A stretch of DNA of 64,000 nucleotides from NCBI RefSeq assembly GCF_001440405.1, contig NZ_LLXX01000067.1, positions 84,575-148,574 of the forward strand, in the 5' to 3' direction. Below the pieces are notes generated by a model. It did no database searches and was not told the origin of the DNA. It saw only the letters and a program-made list of their open reading frames with translations. Below, piece by piece: positions 7,634 through 17,351 of this stretch (its first letter is position 1; every line of letters begins with the position of its first letter). The position numbers and the translations under genes are program-made. Origin of the DNA: Bradyrhizobium valentinum (GTDB lineage: Bacteria > Pseudomonadota > Alphaproteobacteria > Rhizobiales > Xanthobacteraceae).

Positions 7634-9955
7634 CTATTGTCCGGCAGCTCTCATATGAATTCGCTCGGACTGCGACTGATAGGCGGCAGCCTCGTGCGCG
7701 GACACCAGGGCCAGACGCACCGCGACGTTCTTGTGGTAGGGCGTGCCCGCAATGGGATCGCGGTTGCCGCTTTCGGTGAGCAGATTGATGCGCGGCCCGT
7801 TGATCAGACGCTCTCCGTCCAATGTAGGGTATGCCTGACCGTAGCCGTGCGGCAGCGCCAGCTGGCCATGCCGCATGGCGTCATCGACCTTGCAACGCAC
7901 GACCAGCCGCCCGACCACCGATTCGACGGCGATCCAGTCACCATCCTTCGCGCCCAACTCATTCAGATCGCTCGAATTGATCAACATGGCGCCGTCTGGA
8001 TCCTCACGACGCCACGCGGGATCGCGAAAAATCTGGTTAGCATTGAACATGCGTCGCCCACCGGCTGCCAGCATGAACGGGAACTCTTTTGGCGCGCCCG
8101 CGGCTTGCGGATCGAGACGCGCGAGCCATTCCAGCATCTGCGGGATCGCCAGCCGAACCTTGCGGTCCGAATGGCTGATCAATGACCAGACCTCGTCATA
8201 CTCGTGCCGGGTAACGGCGGTGCCTTGCCGGGCGGCCACGATAGTGTCGAACAGGAGATCGCCGAGCTGATGATCCGTCACCTCGTCCGACGCGCCAATC
8301 GCCCGCCGTACCGCTTGCGGCGATCGCTTCGCGCAAGCCAGCGCCGCACCCCACAACGGTGCCGCCGCCGCCGTGCCATCCGGAAGCGTCTGCCCCAGCG
8401 TGTGATAGAGCACCAAGGCAGGAACCGCGCCGGGATTTTCCGCGATGAAAGCCCGAAAGGCGGCGGCGAACTCGGCTCGGGAACGCCGCGCCGCCTCCCG
8501 CAGGGGCGCGAGCACATTGTCACCTGGTAGAAGCCCCAGCGCGATGGCAAGCCGCGTGTAGATCTCGGGCTCCGGCAAGGTGCCGGCGAGCGGCGGCAAT
8601 ACGCCGGCACGAACATGAAAATAGTTCGTCGGAAATTCGAAGTTGAACAGGGTAAATTCAGTTTTCTCGAATTGTGAGGACGCCGGGAGAACATAATGCG
8701 CGAGCCGCGCGGTTTCGGTTATCGCAACGTCGACCACAACGCATAGTTCCAGCGAGCGCAGCGCGCGTTCCACCGCCTCGGTGTTTGCGGCCGTGTTGGC
8801 GGGATTGGAGCTGTCGATCCAGGCGCAACGCAACCGGTCGGGATGGTCCTTGAGCACCGCTTCGGGGAAAATATTCGGCGGCAACAGGCCCCCAATAATC
8901 GCGTCGCCGGTCGGTGCGAATGTCTGGTTCGGAGAATTGCCCCATAGCGGTTGAAGCCAGCTATGCAATTGGTTGGTACCTTTGCGGCCGAAATTGCCGG
9001 AAAGCATGATCAAAAGTTTTTCAAGATAGGAGTTGAGCGTCGAATTGATGCCTTGCTGGATGCCAAGCTCGACCCGAACCACCATGGCCTTCGCCGCTAC
9101 AATCATCGCGGCGCAACGCTCCAGGTCCGCGATCGAGATATCGGCGGCGGCGGCCCATTCTTCAACGGGAACCTTTAATAGCGCTTGCCTCACTTCCGCG
9201 AAGCCGACCGTGTGCTCCTCAATGAACGCCTGATCGACCCGATCGGAACGGACAAGCGTGGCCAACAGCGCAGCAAGGAGGAACGCGTCCGTGCCGGGAC
9301 GAACCGCGAGATGCAGATCCGCCATTTCGGCAGTTTCGGTTCGCCGGGGATCAATGACGATCAGCTTGCGTGCGGGATCCTTGCGGATTTGATTGAGATG
9401 ATCGCGCGCATTGGGGAAGCCGTGCGCAATCCAGGGATTTGCACCGATGACCAGCAAGAGATCGCAATGATGTACGTCCTCGGCGGTGTGGCACGTCTGG
9501 CTGCCGAACATGTGGCCATTGACCCAGAAGTCGCCGGTCTTCTCCTGCGAAAGGGCGTTGAAGACGCTGCGTGAACCCAGCGCGCGTATCAATCCGCTGG
9601 CGTAGGCACCACCGGCGTGGTTGCCCTGCCCGCCGCCGCCGTAAAGGGCGATACTCTTGCCGCCATATCTGTCGACGATGTCTCGCAGCCGCTCCGCGAT
9701 CTCTGCGATCGCCACATCCCACTCGATCTCATCGAAGCCGCCGTCGGCGCGGCGGCGAAGCGGGGTTGTGAGCCGATCCCGGTGATGCGCATAGTATGGA
9801 ATCCGGGTCGCCTTGTTGCACAGATAGCCCTGTGATTTCGGGCTCGAACGGTCGCCTCGCACCTTCTCGAGGCGTCCGTCATTCACCCAGACTTCGATTC
9901 CGCAATTGATGTAACACAGGTTGCAGGCCGTCTTGAGCCACTTGCCGGCCGTCAT
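7634..9955 (-). CDS. Molybdopterin-dependent oxidoreductase with one 4Fe-4S cluster (DMSO reductase superfamily)
   Basis: A 773-residue catalytic subunit of the Mo/W-bisMGD family. An N-terminal 4Fe-4S motif uses Cys11, Cys14, Cys18 and Cys46. SQTCHTAEDV around Cys155 occupies the position of the Mo-ligating Cys/Sec of formate dehydrogenase-like members. VIGANPWIAHGFPNAR and VIDPRRTETA are pterin-binding regions, and a C-terminal molybdopterin-dinucleotide-binding domain starts near residue 640 (INSSDLNELGAKDGDWI). There is no twin-arginine signal, so it is cytoplasmic. GGGAGG precedes the ATG. No electron-transfer subunit is adjacent; the partner and substrate are unknown. Confidence 0.9.
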   Translation of the reverse strand: MTAGKWLKTACNLCYINCGIEVWVNDGRLEKVRGDRSSPKSQGYLCNKATRIPYYAHHRDRLTTPLRRRADGGFDEIEWDVAIAEIAERLRDIVDRYGGKSIALYGGGGQGNHAGGAYASGLIRALGSRSVFNALSQEKTGDFWVNGHMFGSQTCHTAEDVHHCDLLLVIGANPWIAHGFPNARDHLNQIRKDPARKLIVIDPRRTETAEMADLHLAVRPGTDAFLLAALLATLVRSDRVDQAFIEEHTVGFAEVRQALLKVPVEEWAAAADISIADLERCAAMIVAAKAMVVRVELGIQQGINSTLNSYLEKLLIMLSGNFGRKGTNQLHSWLQPLWGNSPNQTFAPTGDAIIGGLLPPNIFPEAVLKDHPDRLRCAWIDSSNPANTAANTEAVERALRSLELCVVVDVAITETARLAHYVLPASSQFEKTEFTLFNFEFPTNYFHVRAGVLPPLAGTLPEPEIYTRLAIALGLLPGDNVLAPLREAARRSRAEFAAAFRAFIAENPGAVPALVLYHTLGQTLPDGTAAAAPLWGAALACAKRSPQAVRRAIGASDEVTDHQLGDLLFDTIVAARQGTAVTRHEYDEVWSLISHSDRKVRLAIPQMLEWLARLDPQAAGAPKEFPFMLAAGGRRMFNANQIFRDPAWRREDPDGAMLINSSDLNELGAKDGDWIAVESVVGRLVVRCKVDDAMRHGQLALPHGYGQAYPTLDGERLINGPRINLLTESGNRDPIAGTPYHKNVAVRLALVSAHEAAAYQSQSERIHMRAAGQ

Positions 9956-9969
9956 GGTGACCTCCCTTG

Positions 9970-10593
9970 TTATGATTTTTCGCAGCGCGTCGCCTTTGTT
10001 GTTTTTCGTTGCGGCTTCCGAATCCGGCCGCCGGCGGTCCTGCGTCCGGCATCGAGGATGCGGTCGGAAAGTTTCCCCGCGCCGACGGCGCGCGACAGCA
10101 CGATCGATCCCACCATGGTTGCGATAGCGCCTGTCGCGATTTGGCGAGCCTGTCCAGGTGGCTCACCGGGAAGCAACCGGACAAGGGCATCGATCATCTT
10201 CTCCAGTTTGGAAGCCAGGGCCTGCTGCGCGCTCGGACTCGATCGCGCGACATCGACGGCCAGGGTTGGAAGCGCGCAACCGTGTTTAGGATTGTCGCGA
10301 TGCCGGGGACTAAGATAATCGGCGATCAACGCCTCGTAGCGTTCCCGGTCGGCCTTCCCGTTCGCCAGTTTTTTCCATCGCTCAGTCGTTTGGTCCATCG
10401 CAAAGGCGATCGCCTCGCTGACAAGCGCGGCACGCGACTCGAAATGGTTATAGAAGCCGCCGTGGGTCAGACCCGCGAGCTTCATCAAGTCGACAACACT
10501 GAGCCCTTCCGCGCCCTTTTGGCGCAAACCGTAGGAGGCATTTTCAACGATCCGATCGTGGGTTTGACGCCTGTGGTCTTCTACGTATCGCAT
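9970..10593 (-). CDS. TetR/AcrR-family transcriptional regulator
   Basis: A 207-residue repressor-type protein. The N-terminal TetR helix-turn-helix is seen in SVVDLMKLAGLTHGGFYNHF. The ligand domain contains HGCALPTLAVDVARSSP, as in the YxaF/NemR-like branch. An upstream in-frame start at 10644 is possible, but GGAG six bases before ATG 10593 fits better. It diverges from the thiolase gene, and a strong dyad at 10717-10738 lies between them. It probably represses the thiolase and itself, and possibly the molybdopterin gene 14 bases downstream. Confidence 0.9.
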   Translation of the reverse strand: MRYVEDHRRQTHDRIVENASYGLRQKGAEGLSVVDLMKLAGLTHGGFYNHFESRAALVSEAIAFAMDQTTERWKKLANGKADRERYEALIADYLSPRHRDNPKHGCALPTLAVDVARSSPSAQQALASKLEKMIDALVRLLPGEPPGQARQIATGAIATMVGSIVLSRAVGAGKLSDRILDAGRRTAGGRIRKPQRKTTKATRCEKS

Positions 10594-10716
10594 TGCCACT
10601 CCGTGCAAGCCCCTAAGGTGATCGGCTGCACAACCCGTCCCCATCCCCCTCGAAGCAATTCTGGAACCGCGCTTCCTTGAAGATCACGGCAACATTTCAT
10701 TGCAATGCTGGCTAGC

Positions 10717-10738
10717 TTATATGATTATCGTCATATAA
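10717..10738. promoter_or_regulatory. TetR-type operator dyad
   Basis: Perfect eight-base arms TTATATGA and TCATATAA are separated by six bases. The site lies between the divergent TetR gene and the thiolase, 27 bases before the thiolase ATG at 10765. That is the usual place for a TetR repressor to block a promoter. Confidence 0.65.
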
Positions 10739-10764
10739 CAAGCCTATCAACAGGAGAGTTCGCC

Positions 10765-11964
<1,200 letters not shown>

Positions 11965-12060
11965 TACGGCCGATCCGACAAGTAAGGGCTCGGCGAGCGG
12001 CGCGAACCGCGTCACTCGCCGCCTTGCAACCTGCCTATCCCCATCACCGCGAAAGTTCAC

Positions 12061-13272
12061 ATGGCTGACCACAGCGAGACGATCAAGGCCGCGCCGCTGG
12101 ACGTTCCCGTCTCCAGCGTCCTGCCAATCGCGGTCCTTTCCGTCTTGGCCGCCACGGGAACGCTCGCAACCAACATCTTGCTGCCGTCGCTCCCACAAAT
12201 CGCAATTTCCTTGAATGTGACCAGCGCGGCGGTCACATCCGCTATCACCGTCTTTCTTGCGGTGTTCGGGATAGGCCAACTCCTGGTCGGACCGCTTTCG
12301 GATCGCTACGGGAGACGCTGGCCAGTCCTGATCGGATTTGCCGTGTTCATCGGCGGCAGCGTCTGGTGCGGTCTGGCAAATGATCTGCCTAATCTTCTGA
12401 TCGGCCGCATCGTCCAGGCTGCTGGCGCTTGCGCGACGTCAGTGTTGTCTCGCGCGATCGCCCGCGACATGTTCAGTGGGCCGGCACTGGCGCGCGCGAT
12501 GGCGCTAATCATGATCGTGATGTCCGCAGCCCCCGGATTCTCGCCGCTGCTTGGCGGCGCACTCGATCACAGTTTTGGCTGGCGCTCCGAATTCGTTCTT
12601 GTCGCGGCGTTTGCCGGAGCTGGCGCCATCGCCTACGGCATCGTCCTCGGCGAAACCCACAATTCGATCCGCACTCCGCTCAATCCGGTCGCCATCGCCA
12701 GAACCTATGCTGGGCTGATTGGCGATCGTCGCTTCGCTATCCCGGCTGCAACCGCAAGCCTGATCATAGGCGGCTTGTTCTCCATGTTTTCGGCTGCGCC
12801 GCGCCTATTCATTGAAGCGATGCACTTCACGCCGATCCAGCTCGGCCTCTTCTTCGCCGGCACCGTCTTTATCGTATTCGCCGCGGGTATGCTGGCGACG
12901 AAATTGGCACCACGCTACGGGCTCGATGGCCCGATCCGATTGGGACTGTGGGCGACGGCCGCCAGCAGCGTTGCGATCCTGCTCATCTCGATGATCAGCC
13001 CGACTTTCTTGCCGTTTCTGGGCGCGATGTGCGTGTTTCTCCTCGGCATGGGCGTTGTCAGTCCACTGGCTACCGCGCGGGCGCTCTCTCCATTCGGGGA
13101 GAAAGCCGGCGCCGCCTCGGCGCTACTAGGCTTCTGGCAGATGATGAACGCCGCAATCGGCGTATGGCTTGCCGCCACGGTGTCGCATGAAGCAATGTTG
13201 GCGCTGGGCGTCGTGTTGAGCGCGTTTTCACTGCTGGCACTTGGCCTGTACACGTGGGGCCTGAGGTCTTGA
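12061..13272 (+). CDS. Bcr/CflA-type MFS transporter
   Basis: A 403-residue inner-membrane protein with about 12 hydrophobic segments. TNILLPSLPQIAISLNV in the first helix region and GQLLVGPLSDRYGRRWPVL, the MFS loop 2-3 motif, point to the Bcr/CflA drug:H+ antiporter subfamily. The ribosome site before 12061 is weak. It lies about 100 bp after the thiolase on the same strand and may export a product or toxic intermediate of the pathway. Confidence 0.9.
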   Translation: MADHSETIKAAPLDVPVSSVLPIAVLSVLAATGTLATNILLPSLPQIAISLNVTSAAVTSAITVFLAVFGIGQLLVGPLSDRYGRRWPVLIGFAVFIGGSVWCGLANDLPNLLIGRIVQAAGACATSVLSRAIARDMFSGPALARAMALIMIVMSAAPGFSPLLGGALDHSFGWRSEFVLVAAFAGAGAIAYGIVLGETHNSIRTPLNPVAIARTYAGLIGDRRFAIPAATASLIIGGLFSMFSAAPRLFIEAMHFTPIQLGLFFAGTVFIVFAAGMLATKLAPRYGLDGPIRLGLWATAASSVAILLISMISPTFLPFLGAMCVFLLGMGVVSPLATARALSPFGEKAGAASALLGFWQMMNAAIGVWLAATVSHEAMLALGVVLSAFSLLALGLYTWGLRS

Positions 13273-13338
13273 TCGGCGTCACTCCGCACTGTCCGTTTGT
13301 CAGCCTCAAACTCGTCCCTTATCTTCATCTCCTCGCCA

Positions 13339-13992
13339 TCAGGTGCCATGGAACTCCGGCTTGCTGCTGCCAGGCGGGCGCGTCATCTCGAACATGTTTT
13401 CCGTACGGACCTCGAGGTAATCTCCACCGCGGCCCGCGCGCAGTATGGGACGCGCAAGTGCAGTGTTGTAGACACCGTCCTCGATCAAGGACTTATCGAT
13501 GTATACCGCGACGACCTCGCCAAGCACGAACCACCCTTCAACCTTCTCACCACGCGCGTTCGTCAATTGAGAGACTTCGGTGACCTTGCATTCCATTGCG
13601 GCCCTGCTCTCGCCTACCCGCGGCACAGCGACGTGGCGTCCAGGTATTGGCGTCAGTCCTGCTGCTTCGAACTCGCTCACGCCGTGATCGAGAGGCGCCG
13701 CCGTCACGTTCATGCGCTCACCCAGATCCATCGTAACCAGATTCCAAACGAATTCGCGGGTCTCACTGACGTTCTTTACGGTGTCCTTCCACGAAATTGA
13801 GGAGAACCCGATAATCGGAGGGTCGTAGAGGAACGCGTTGAAGAAGCTGTATGGAGCGAGGTTCAGTTGACCGGTCGCATTTCGTGACGAAATCCAGCCA
13901 ATCGGACGCGGCGCGACAATCGCGTTGAATGGATTATGTCTGAGTCCGTGGCCCTTCGAAGGCTCGTAATAGTGGAAGTCGGTCAGATCCAT
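13339..13992 (-). CDS. Flavin reductase-like domain protein
   Basis: A 217-residue FMN-binding split-barrel protein. VAPRPIGWISSRNATGQLNLAPYSFFN is reduced here to its key parts: PRPIGW, then LAPYSFFNAF, then DPPIIGFSS, the FMN-site motifs of the family. It probably supplies reduced flavin or reduces a small substrate in the cytoplasm. The start is uncertain: ATG 13992 follows TTGGGGAAATTT, and an ATG at 14046 would add 18 residues but has no ribosome site. It diverges from hxlR-2, suggesting shared control. Confidence 0.85.
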   Translation of the reverse strand: MDLTDFHYYEPSKGHGLRHNPFNAIVAPRPIGWISSRNATGQLNLAPYSFFNAFLYDPPIIGFSSISWKDTVKNVSETREFVWNLVTMDLGERMNVTAAPLDHGVSEFEAAGLTPIPGRHVAVPRVGESRAAMECKVTEVSQLTNARGEKVEGWFVLGEVVAVYIDKSLIEDGVYNTALARPILRAGRGGDYLEVRTENMFEMTRPPGSSKPEFHGT

Positions 13993-14330
13993 AAATTTCC
14001 CCAAGGCTGCCGGAGGCCATTCCGTCGCTGGCCAGTCGAACTTCATCAACAACAATCAACGCACGTATGACTATGCGTGGGCATAATCCTCGTCAGAACA
14101 TGCGGCAGCAGCATGCCCGTCCGGAAACGCTCACGCGATCGCGCGCGCGGCAGCCGGCCTTTGCCCGGCATCATCGAGGAAGCCCGTCAGGCGCTGACGG
14201 ATGATTCGTTCGGCGTCCGCCATGATGCGTTCGATCAGCTCAGGGGCATGTCAGCTTCTCCCGTAGAGCGAAATGAATGGGCGGGCTTGGTGATTTTCCA
14301 GCCGGACCCAGGCTACTGTTCGTTCGTACC

Positions 14331-14350
14331 GTTCTAAAATTGAACTGTCA
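14331..14350. promoter_or_regulatory. Putative HxlR-2 operator
   Basis: GTTCTAAAATTGAACTGTCA, a near-perfect dyad with GTTC/GAAC ends, matches the site at 882-901 in 19 of 20 bases. It lies 139 bases before hxlR-2 in the divergent region with the flavin reductase gene. The rest of 14047-14488 shows no credible gene. Confidence 0.6.
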
Positions 14351-14405
14351 AATCTATGCTATTCTGCTAGTTTTAACGGTTCGCCGGAGCATTGTTTCGA
14401 ATTTA

Positions 14406-14425
14406 GTACCTATCTAGAATGGTAC
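14406..14425. promoter_or_regulatory. Inverted repeat GTACC-N10-GGTAC
   Basis: Five-base arms lie 64 bases before the start of hxlR-2. This is a possible second binding site or part of its promoter region; the dyad is short, so it could be chance. Confidence 0.3.
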
Positions 14426-14488
14426 GAGCGGCTTGCGGTTCCCTGGATGATTCGAGTGGAGCAGGCGCCGGACGACCGGAGAGCAGGA

Positions 14489-14986
14489 ATGAAATGGGAT
14501 GAACTTGAGGAGGAGCCATGTTCGATGGCTCGAACCATCGGTGTGATTGGCGACCGTTGGACGCTGCTGATCCTCCGCGAATGCTTCCTGCGCGCGCGCC
14601 GCTTTGAGGGTTTTCAGTCAGCGCTTGGAATCACGCGCCATTTGCTCGCAGAGCGGCTGAAAAAGCTGGTTCGCCAAGGCGTCTTGCGCCGCATTCCATA
14701 TCAGGAGTCGCCCAAACGCCACGAGTATATCCTGACGCAAAAGGGTCTCGATCTCTATCCGATCATGATGGCGCTCGTCCATTGGGGCGACACCCACATG
14801 GTCGACGAACGCGGACGTCCCCTACTGCATGAGCACCGCAAGTGCGGCAAGATGTTCGATCCCGTGATGGTGTGCTCGGAGTGCGGTGAGCCGCTTTCGG
14901 CCAAGGAAGTTCAAGTCCATCCTAGACCAGGCGCGCGCCCGGCTTTGGAGAACGCTTCTCTCGAAAGGCGCAGGCAAGCGGCGTAA
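14489..14986 (+). CDS. HxlR-family regulator with a cysteine-rich tail (HxlR-2)
   Basis: A 165-residue HxlR protein. The family signature reads ARTIGVIGDRWTLLILREC, with the usual N-terminal cysteine at residue 11. LGITRHLLAERLKKLVRQGVL is the recognition-helix region. After the winged helix there is a C-terminal segment with C-x9-C-x2-C (KCGKMFDPVMVCSECG), which resembles a small metal-binding knuckle. ATG 14489 follows GGAGAGCAGGA; an upstream start at 14447 lacks a ribosome site. It likely controls the flavin reductase, itself and the distant acyl-CoA ligase. Confidence 0.88.
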   Translation: MKWDELEEEPCSMARTIGVIGDRWTLLILRECFLRARRFEGFQSALGITRHLLAERLKKLVRQGVLRRIPYQESPKRHEYILTQKGLDLYPIMMALVHWGDTHMVDERGRPLLHEHRKCGKMFDPVMVCSECGEPLSAKEVQVHPRPGARPALENASLERRRQAA

Positions 14987-15124
14987 CGTACCGTCCGGCA
15001 CCACTCGGAAGCCGCATCGAGAACCTCGCTGAACGAGGCGTACCCGTCCATCGCTGCGAAGGCGGATACCGACGGAGGCCTACGTACAGCGGGGTCCGGC
15101 CGGACACCGGCGGCAGTTCCAAAA

Positions 15125-15274
15125 TCAACCCCGATGGAGCGGTGTCTTGTCGTAACCCAGCCCGCTGATCGCATCGGCCGACGGGAAGATGCTGTCGTAA
15201 ATCGCGCGCGCCTCTCGAACCAAGCGGGCCCGCTCGAGCTCGGACTTTGGAATAAATCGAATGACTTCACCCAT
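15125..15274 (-). CDS. Small protein of unknown function (49 aa)
   Basis: A 49-residue acidic/basic helical protein that begins MGEVIRFIPKSELERARLV and ends GYDKTPLHRG. It has coding character, with a charged N-terminal helix rich in Arg and Glu, and GGAG six bases before the ATG. A TCCAA-AA-TTGGA dyad overlaps the leader and ribosome site. I do not recognise a characterised family. It converges on hxlR-2 and lies at the edge of the decayed region. Confidence 0.6.
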   Translation of the reverse strand: MGEVIRFIPKSELERARLVREARAIYDSIFPSADAISGLGYDKTPLHRG

Positions 15275-15281
15275 ATGCAAC

Positions 15282-15293
15282 TCCAAAATTGGA
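15282..15293. promoter_or_regulatory. Short dyad TCCAA-AA-TTGGA over the leader of the 49-aa gene
   Basis: It overlaps the GGAG ribosome site of the small gene at 15274, so a bound protein or a hairpin would affect translation or transcription. It resembles the inner part of the 958-974 dyad. Confidence 0.3.
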
Positions 15294-16103
15294 TACTCTG
15301 TCGCTTTAGATGACGACTATCATTTCAAGTAAATGGGGAGACCCTCGTGGATTTGCACCGCGCCGGCGGCAACAAAGGGATAAAAAGCTCGTGAACGCGG
15401 AACCAGCGACGCCGTGCATGCTCCGGTTTTGGGCCGAAAGCCAGCTCAACGCCGGCATGGCTCACCCAAAGTCGCGGGCGCCAGCTGACGTCCGACCGGG
15501 CCGCCGACGGCCAAGAGCGCCAGCAGATACGGCAGCATGATCAAGGGCTTCAAAACTCGAATTTTCGCGAGGTCTGAGTCGCTGATGCATATGTGCAAAA
15601 AACGCTGCGCCAGCAGCTAGCGAGATACGATCCGGATCGAGAACAGTATCTCCGGTTCGACGCAAATCCCTTGACCGCGCAAGCAGCGTGCGTGCGGCCT
15701 CACGGAGAAACTATACTCTCGTAACGATCCCACTTGAGCAATTTGCACTACGCGAGAGCTGGCGAGATCTAATATCCCTCAGCCCCGCTTGAGCACCATT
15801 AGCGACATGCCATAACCGCTCATTCTGCGAATTGAGCTCTGAGCGAAGATTGGCCTCGGCTGTCTGGGCAACGACGAGCCTGACGCTCGCAGCCACCACC
15901 TCGAAAAAACGCACAGAGCGCCGCCTTTATTCGAAGGCCAATCGCGCACATTGGTGTAGTACGCCGCGATGCGCAGTGGCCGCCAAACGAAGGTGGAAAT
16001 GCGAAACTGTTCGCCTACGGGTGTTTGGATAACAGGCAGTACAGCATTTGGTACTGCACGGCTAAATCAAGCTCGTCTTAAGTGCTGATCGGACTGACCT
16101 TTT
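15294..16103. other. Intergenic stretch without recognisable genes
   Basis: About 800 bases with only short, unsupported open frames on both strands. No RNA gene, insertion sequence end or family motif was recognised. Confidence 0.5.
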
Positions 16104-16172
16104 TCCGCTCAGTCCGTCCAGTCCATCATGGGCGCGACGGAAAAGCGATAGTCTTGATATTTCAATAGTTTA
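16104..16172. repeat. Interspersed repeat, tail module, copy 1
   Basis: The stretch TCCATCATGGGCGCGACGG, then AGCGATAGTCTTGATA-TTCAATA, is nearly repeated at 36401-36463 and in part at 19583-19611. In the other two places it follows a head module by a constant short distance; here only the tail is seen. Confidence 0.6.
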
Positions 16173-16200
16173 TCATCTTCTTTCGGCGGATTTGCCCCGT

Positions 16201-16226
16201 TATACTATTTCCGCGAAAATAGTATA
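16201..16226. promoter_or_regulatory. Orphan perfect palindrome, 10-base arms
   Basis: TATACTATTT and AAATAGTATA flank CCGCGA. The length and AT-rich arms suggest a repressor operator, and the TACTAT/ATAGTA cores resemble HxlR or GntR sites. No intact gene is adjacent; the nearest is the hyuB remnant about 270 bases away. A T-run does not follow, so an intrinsic terminator is less likely. Confidence 0.5.
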
Positions 16227-16499
16227 CCTATCGCGTGTGCGTAATCGACGACCCTCCCATGACAGCGGCCGTAAATGTCACCGCGAACCCGCGGCCATAC
16301 AAGCCCAACTTCTAAGAAACGTCGCTAGTCGCATCGCCATCCTCCCTAGTCCACCCAAAGGAACGCGATCCTTCTGCCGGGATAGTGGCCGCGTGCACTG
16401 ACCTCATTATGGAGGAACGGCAACCGAGGGTGCAGTGTCGATTAGTCGTGAATCGGAATTTCGCCACCCGGTGCTTCGACAGCTAACGCGACGCATTAT

Positions 16500-16920
16500 T
16501 CACCGAGAACCGGTCGCTGCGAAAAGAGCAAATCCGCCACCACCTGGCGTTTCCAGCGTCAACCGCGACCTAGGAGCGGCGACCACCGTTTCCCGGGGAT
16601 CAATCGGTACGCCATCCAGCAGCACGTGGCCGGTAGCGCCCGGTTCGCCACCGTGCATGCCGGGTGCTGGCGTGCGCAGCCGATCGGCCATGAAAGACAT
16701 CGTTACCGGTTCGTCCGCAAGCAAATCAATTTCGAACACCTGTCCATCGCCCCCTCGCGTCTTGCCCTCCCACAAATCTCCCAGGACTTGCTCGGGGATG
16801 CGCACGTTGTTCTTGATGATTTCGATCAGCAATTCGTTGATGGCGCCCGCCGTCACCAGTTTCATCGGCGGGGTACGCAAACCTTCCTCATAGAGGTCAC
16901 GGGCGCGGAGCTTGGTGTTG
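16500..16920 (-). pseudogene. Remnant of hydantoinase B / N-methylhydantoinase (HyuB)
   Basis: The translation shows DLYEEGLRTPPMKL and LLIEIIKNNVRIPEQVLGDLW, typical of the first half of HyuB/oxoprolinase beta. It then jumps to FEIDLLADEPVTMSF, TPAPGMHGGEPGATG and LTLETPGGGGF, typical of the C-terminal part. Roughly 250 residues normally between these blocks are missing, the N-terminus is lost behind a stop codon, and the frame fails after GGGGF. It is therefore an internally deleted pseudogene. It points to a past hydantoin or oxoproline locus next to the intact D-aminoacylase. Confidence 0.8.
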
Positions 16921-17351
16921 GCCTGTTATCGCGCGTCTTCGTCGAAGACGAACTTGACAGAGGAGACCTAGTAAATCACGGAGGTTATTCCTGCGAGGGC
17001 AATCTCTGTTATCATCTGGCCGTGCAGCATCGTGTACGGCCCTTAAGCGAGGCTGCGCAGACACTTCATGATTGGATACTTGCGCAAGCAAGGTAACCCT
17101 CTCCACTTCAGGAAGCGGCGCTTGCTGATGCCCATGCGCAGTGCTCCAAAGCTTGCGGTCGCGTCGTTCTTACAAGCCATCGGCGCCCAATGAGGCAATA
17201 CCGATGGAAAGACCTGCATCCAGCGCAAGGGCCGGCCTTGTTGGCGAAAAACTTCCTGCGTGCACGGAGATGCGCCTCCAATGCAAATTCTGCATTGGAC
17301 GTCCGGGAGAACGCGAACTAGCCTGCTGCGCGCGTGAAGGAGACTTTTTAG
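16921..17351. other. Degenerate intergenic region with a possible regulator remnant
   Basis: No intact gene. On the + strand, bases ~17000-17096 end a frame with RPLSEAAQTLHDWILAQAR, which resembles the C-terminus of a LysR-type regulator. The match is short and uncertain. The end of the region carries AAGGAG, the ribosome site for the gene at 17352. Confidence 0.35.
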
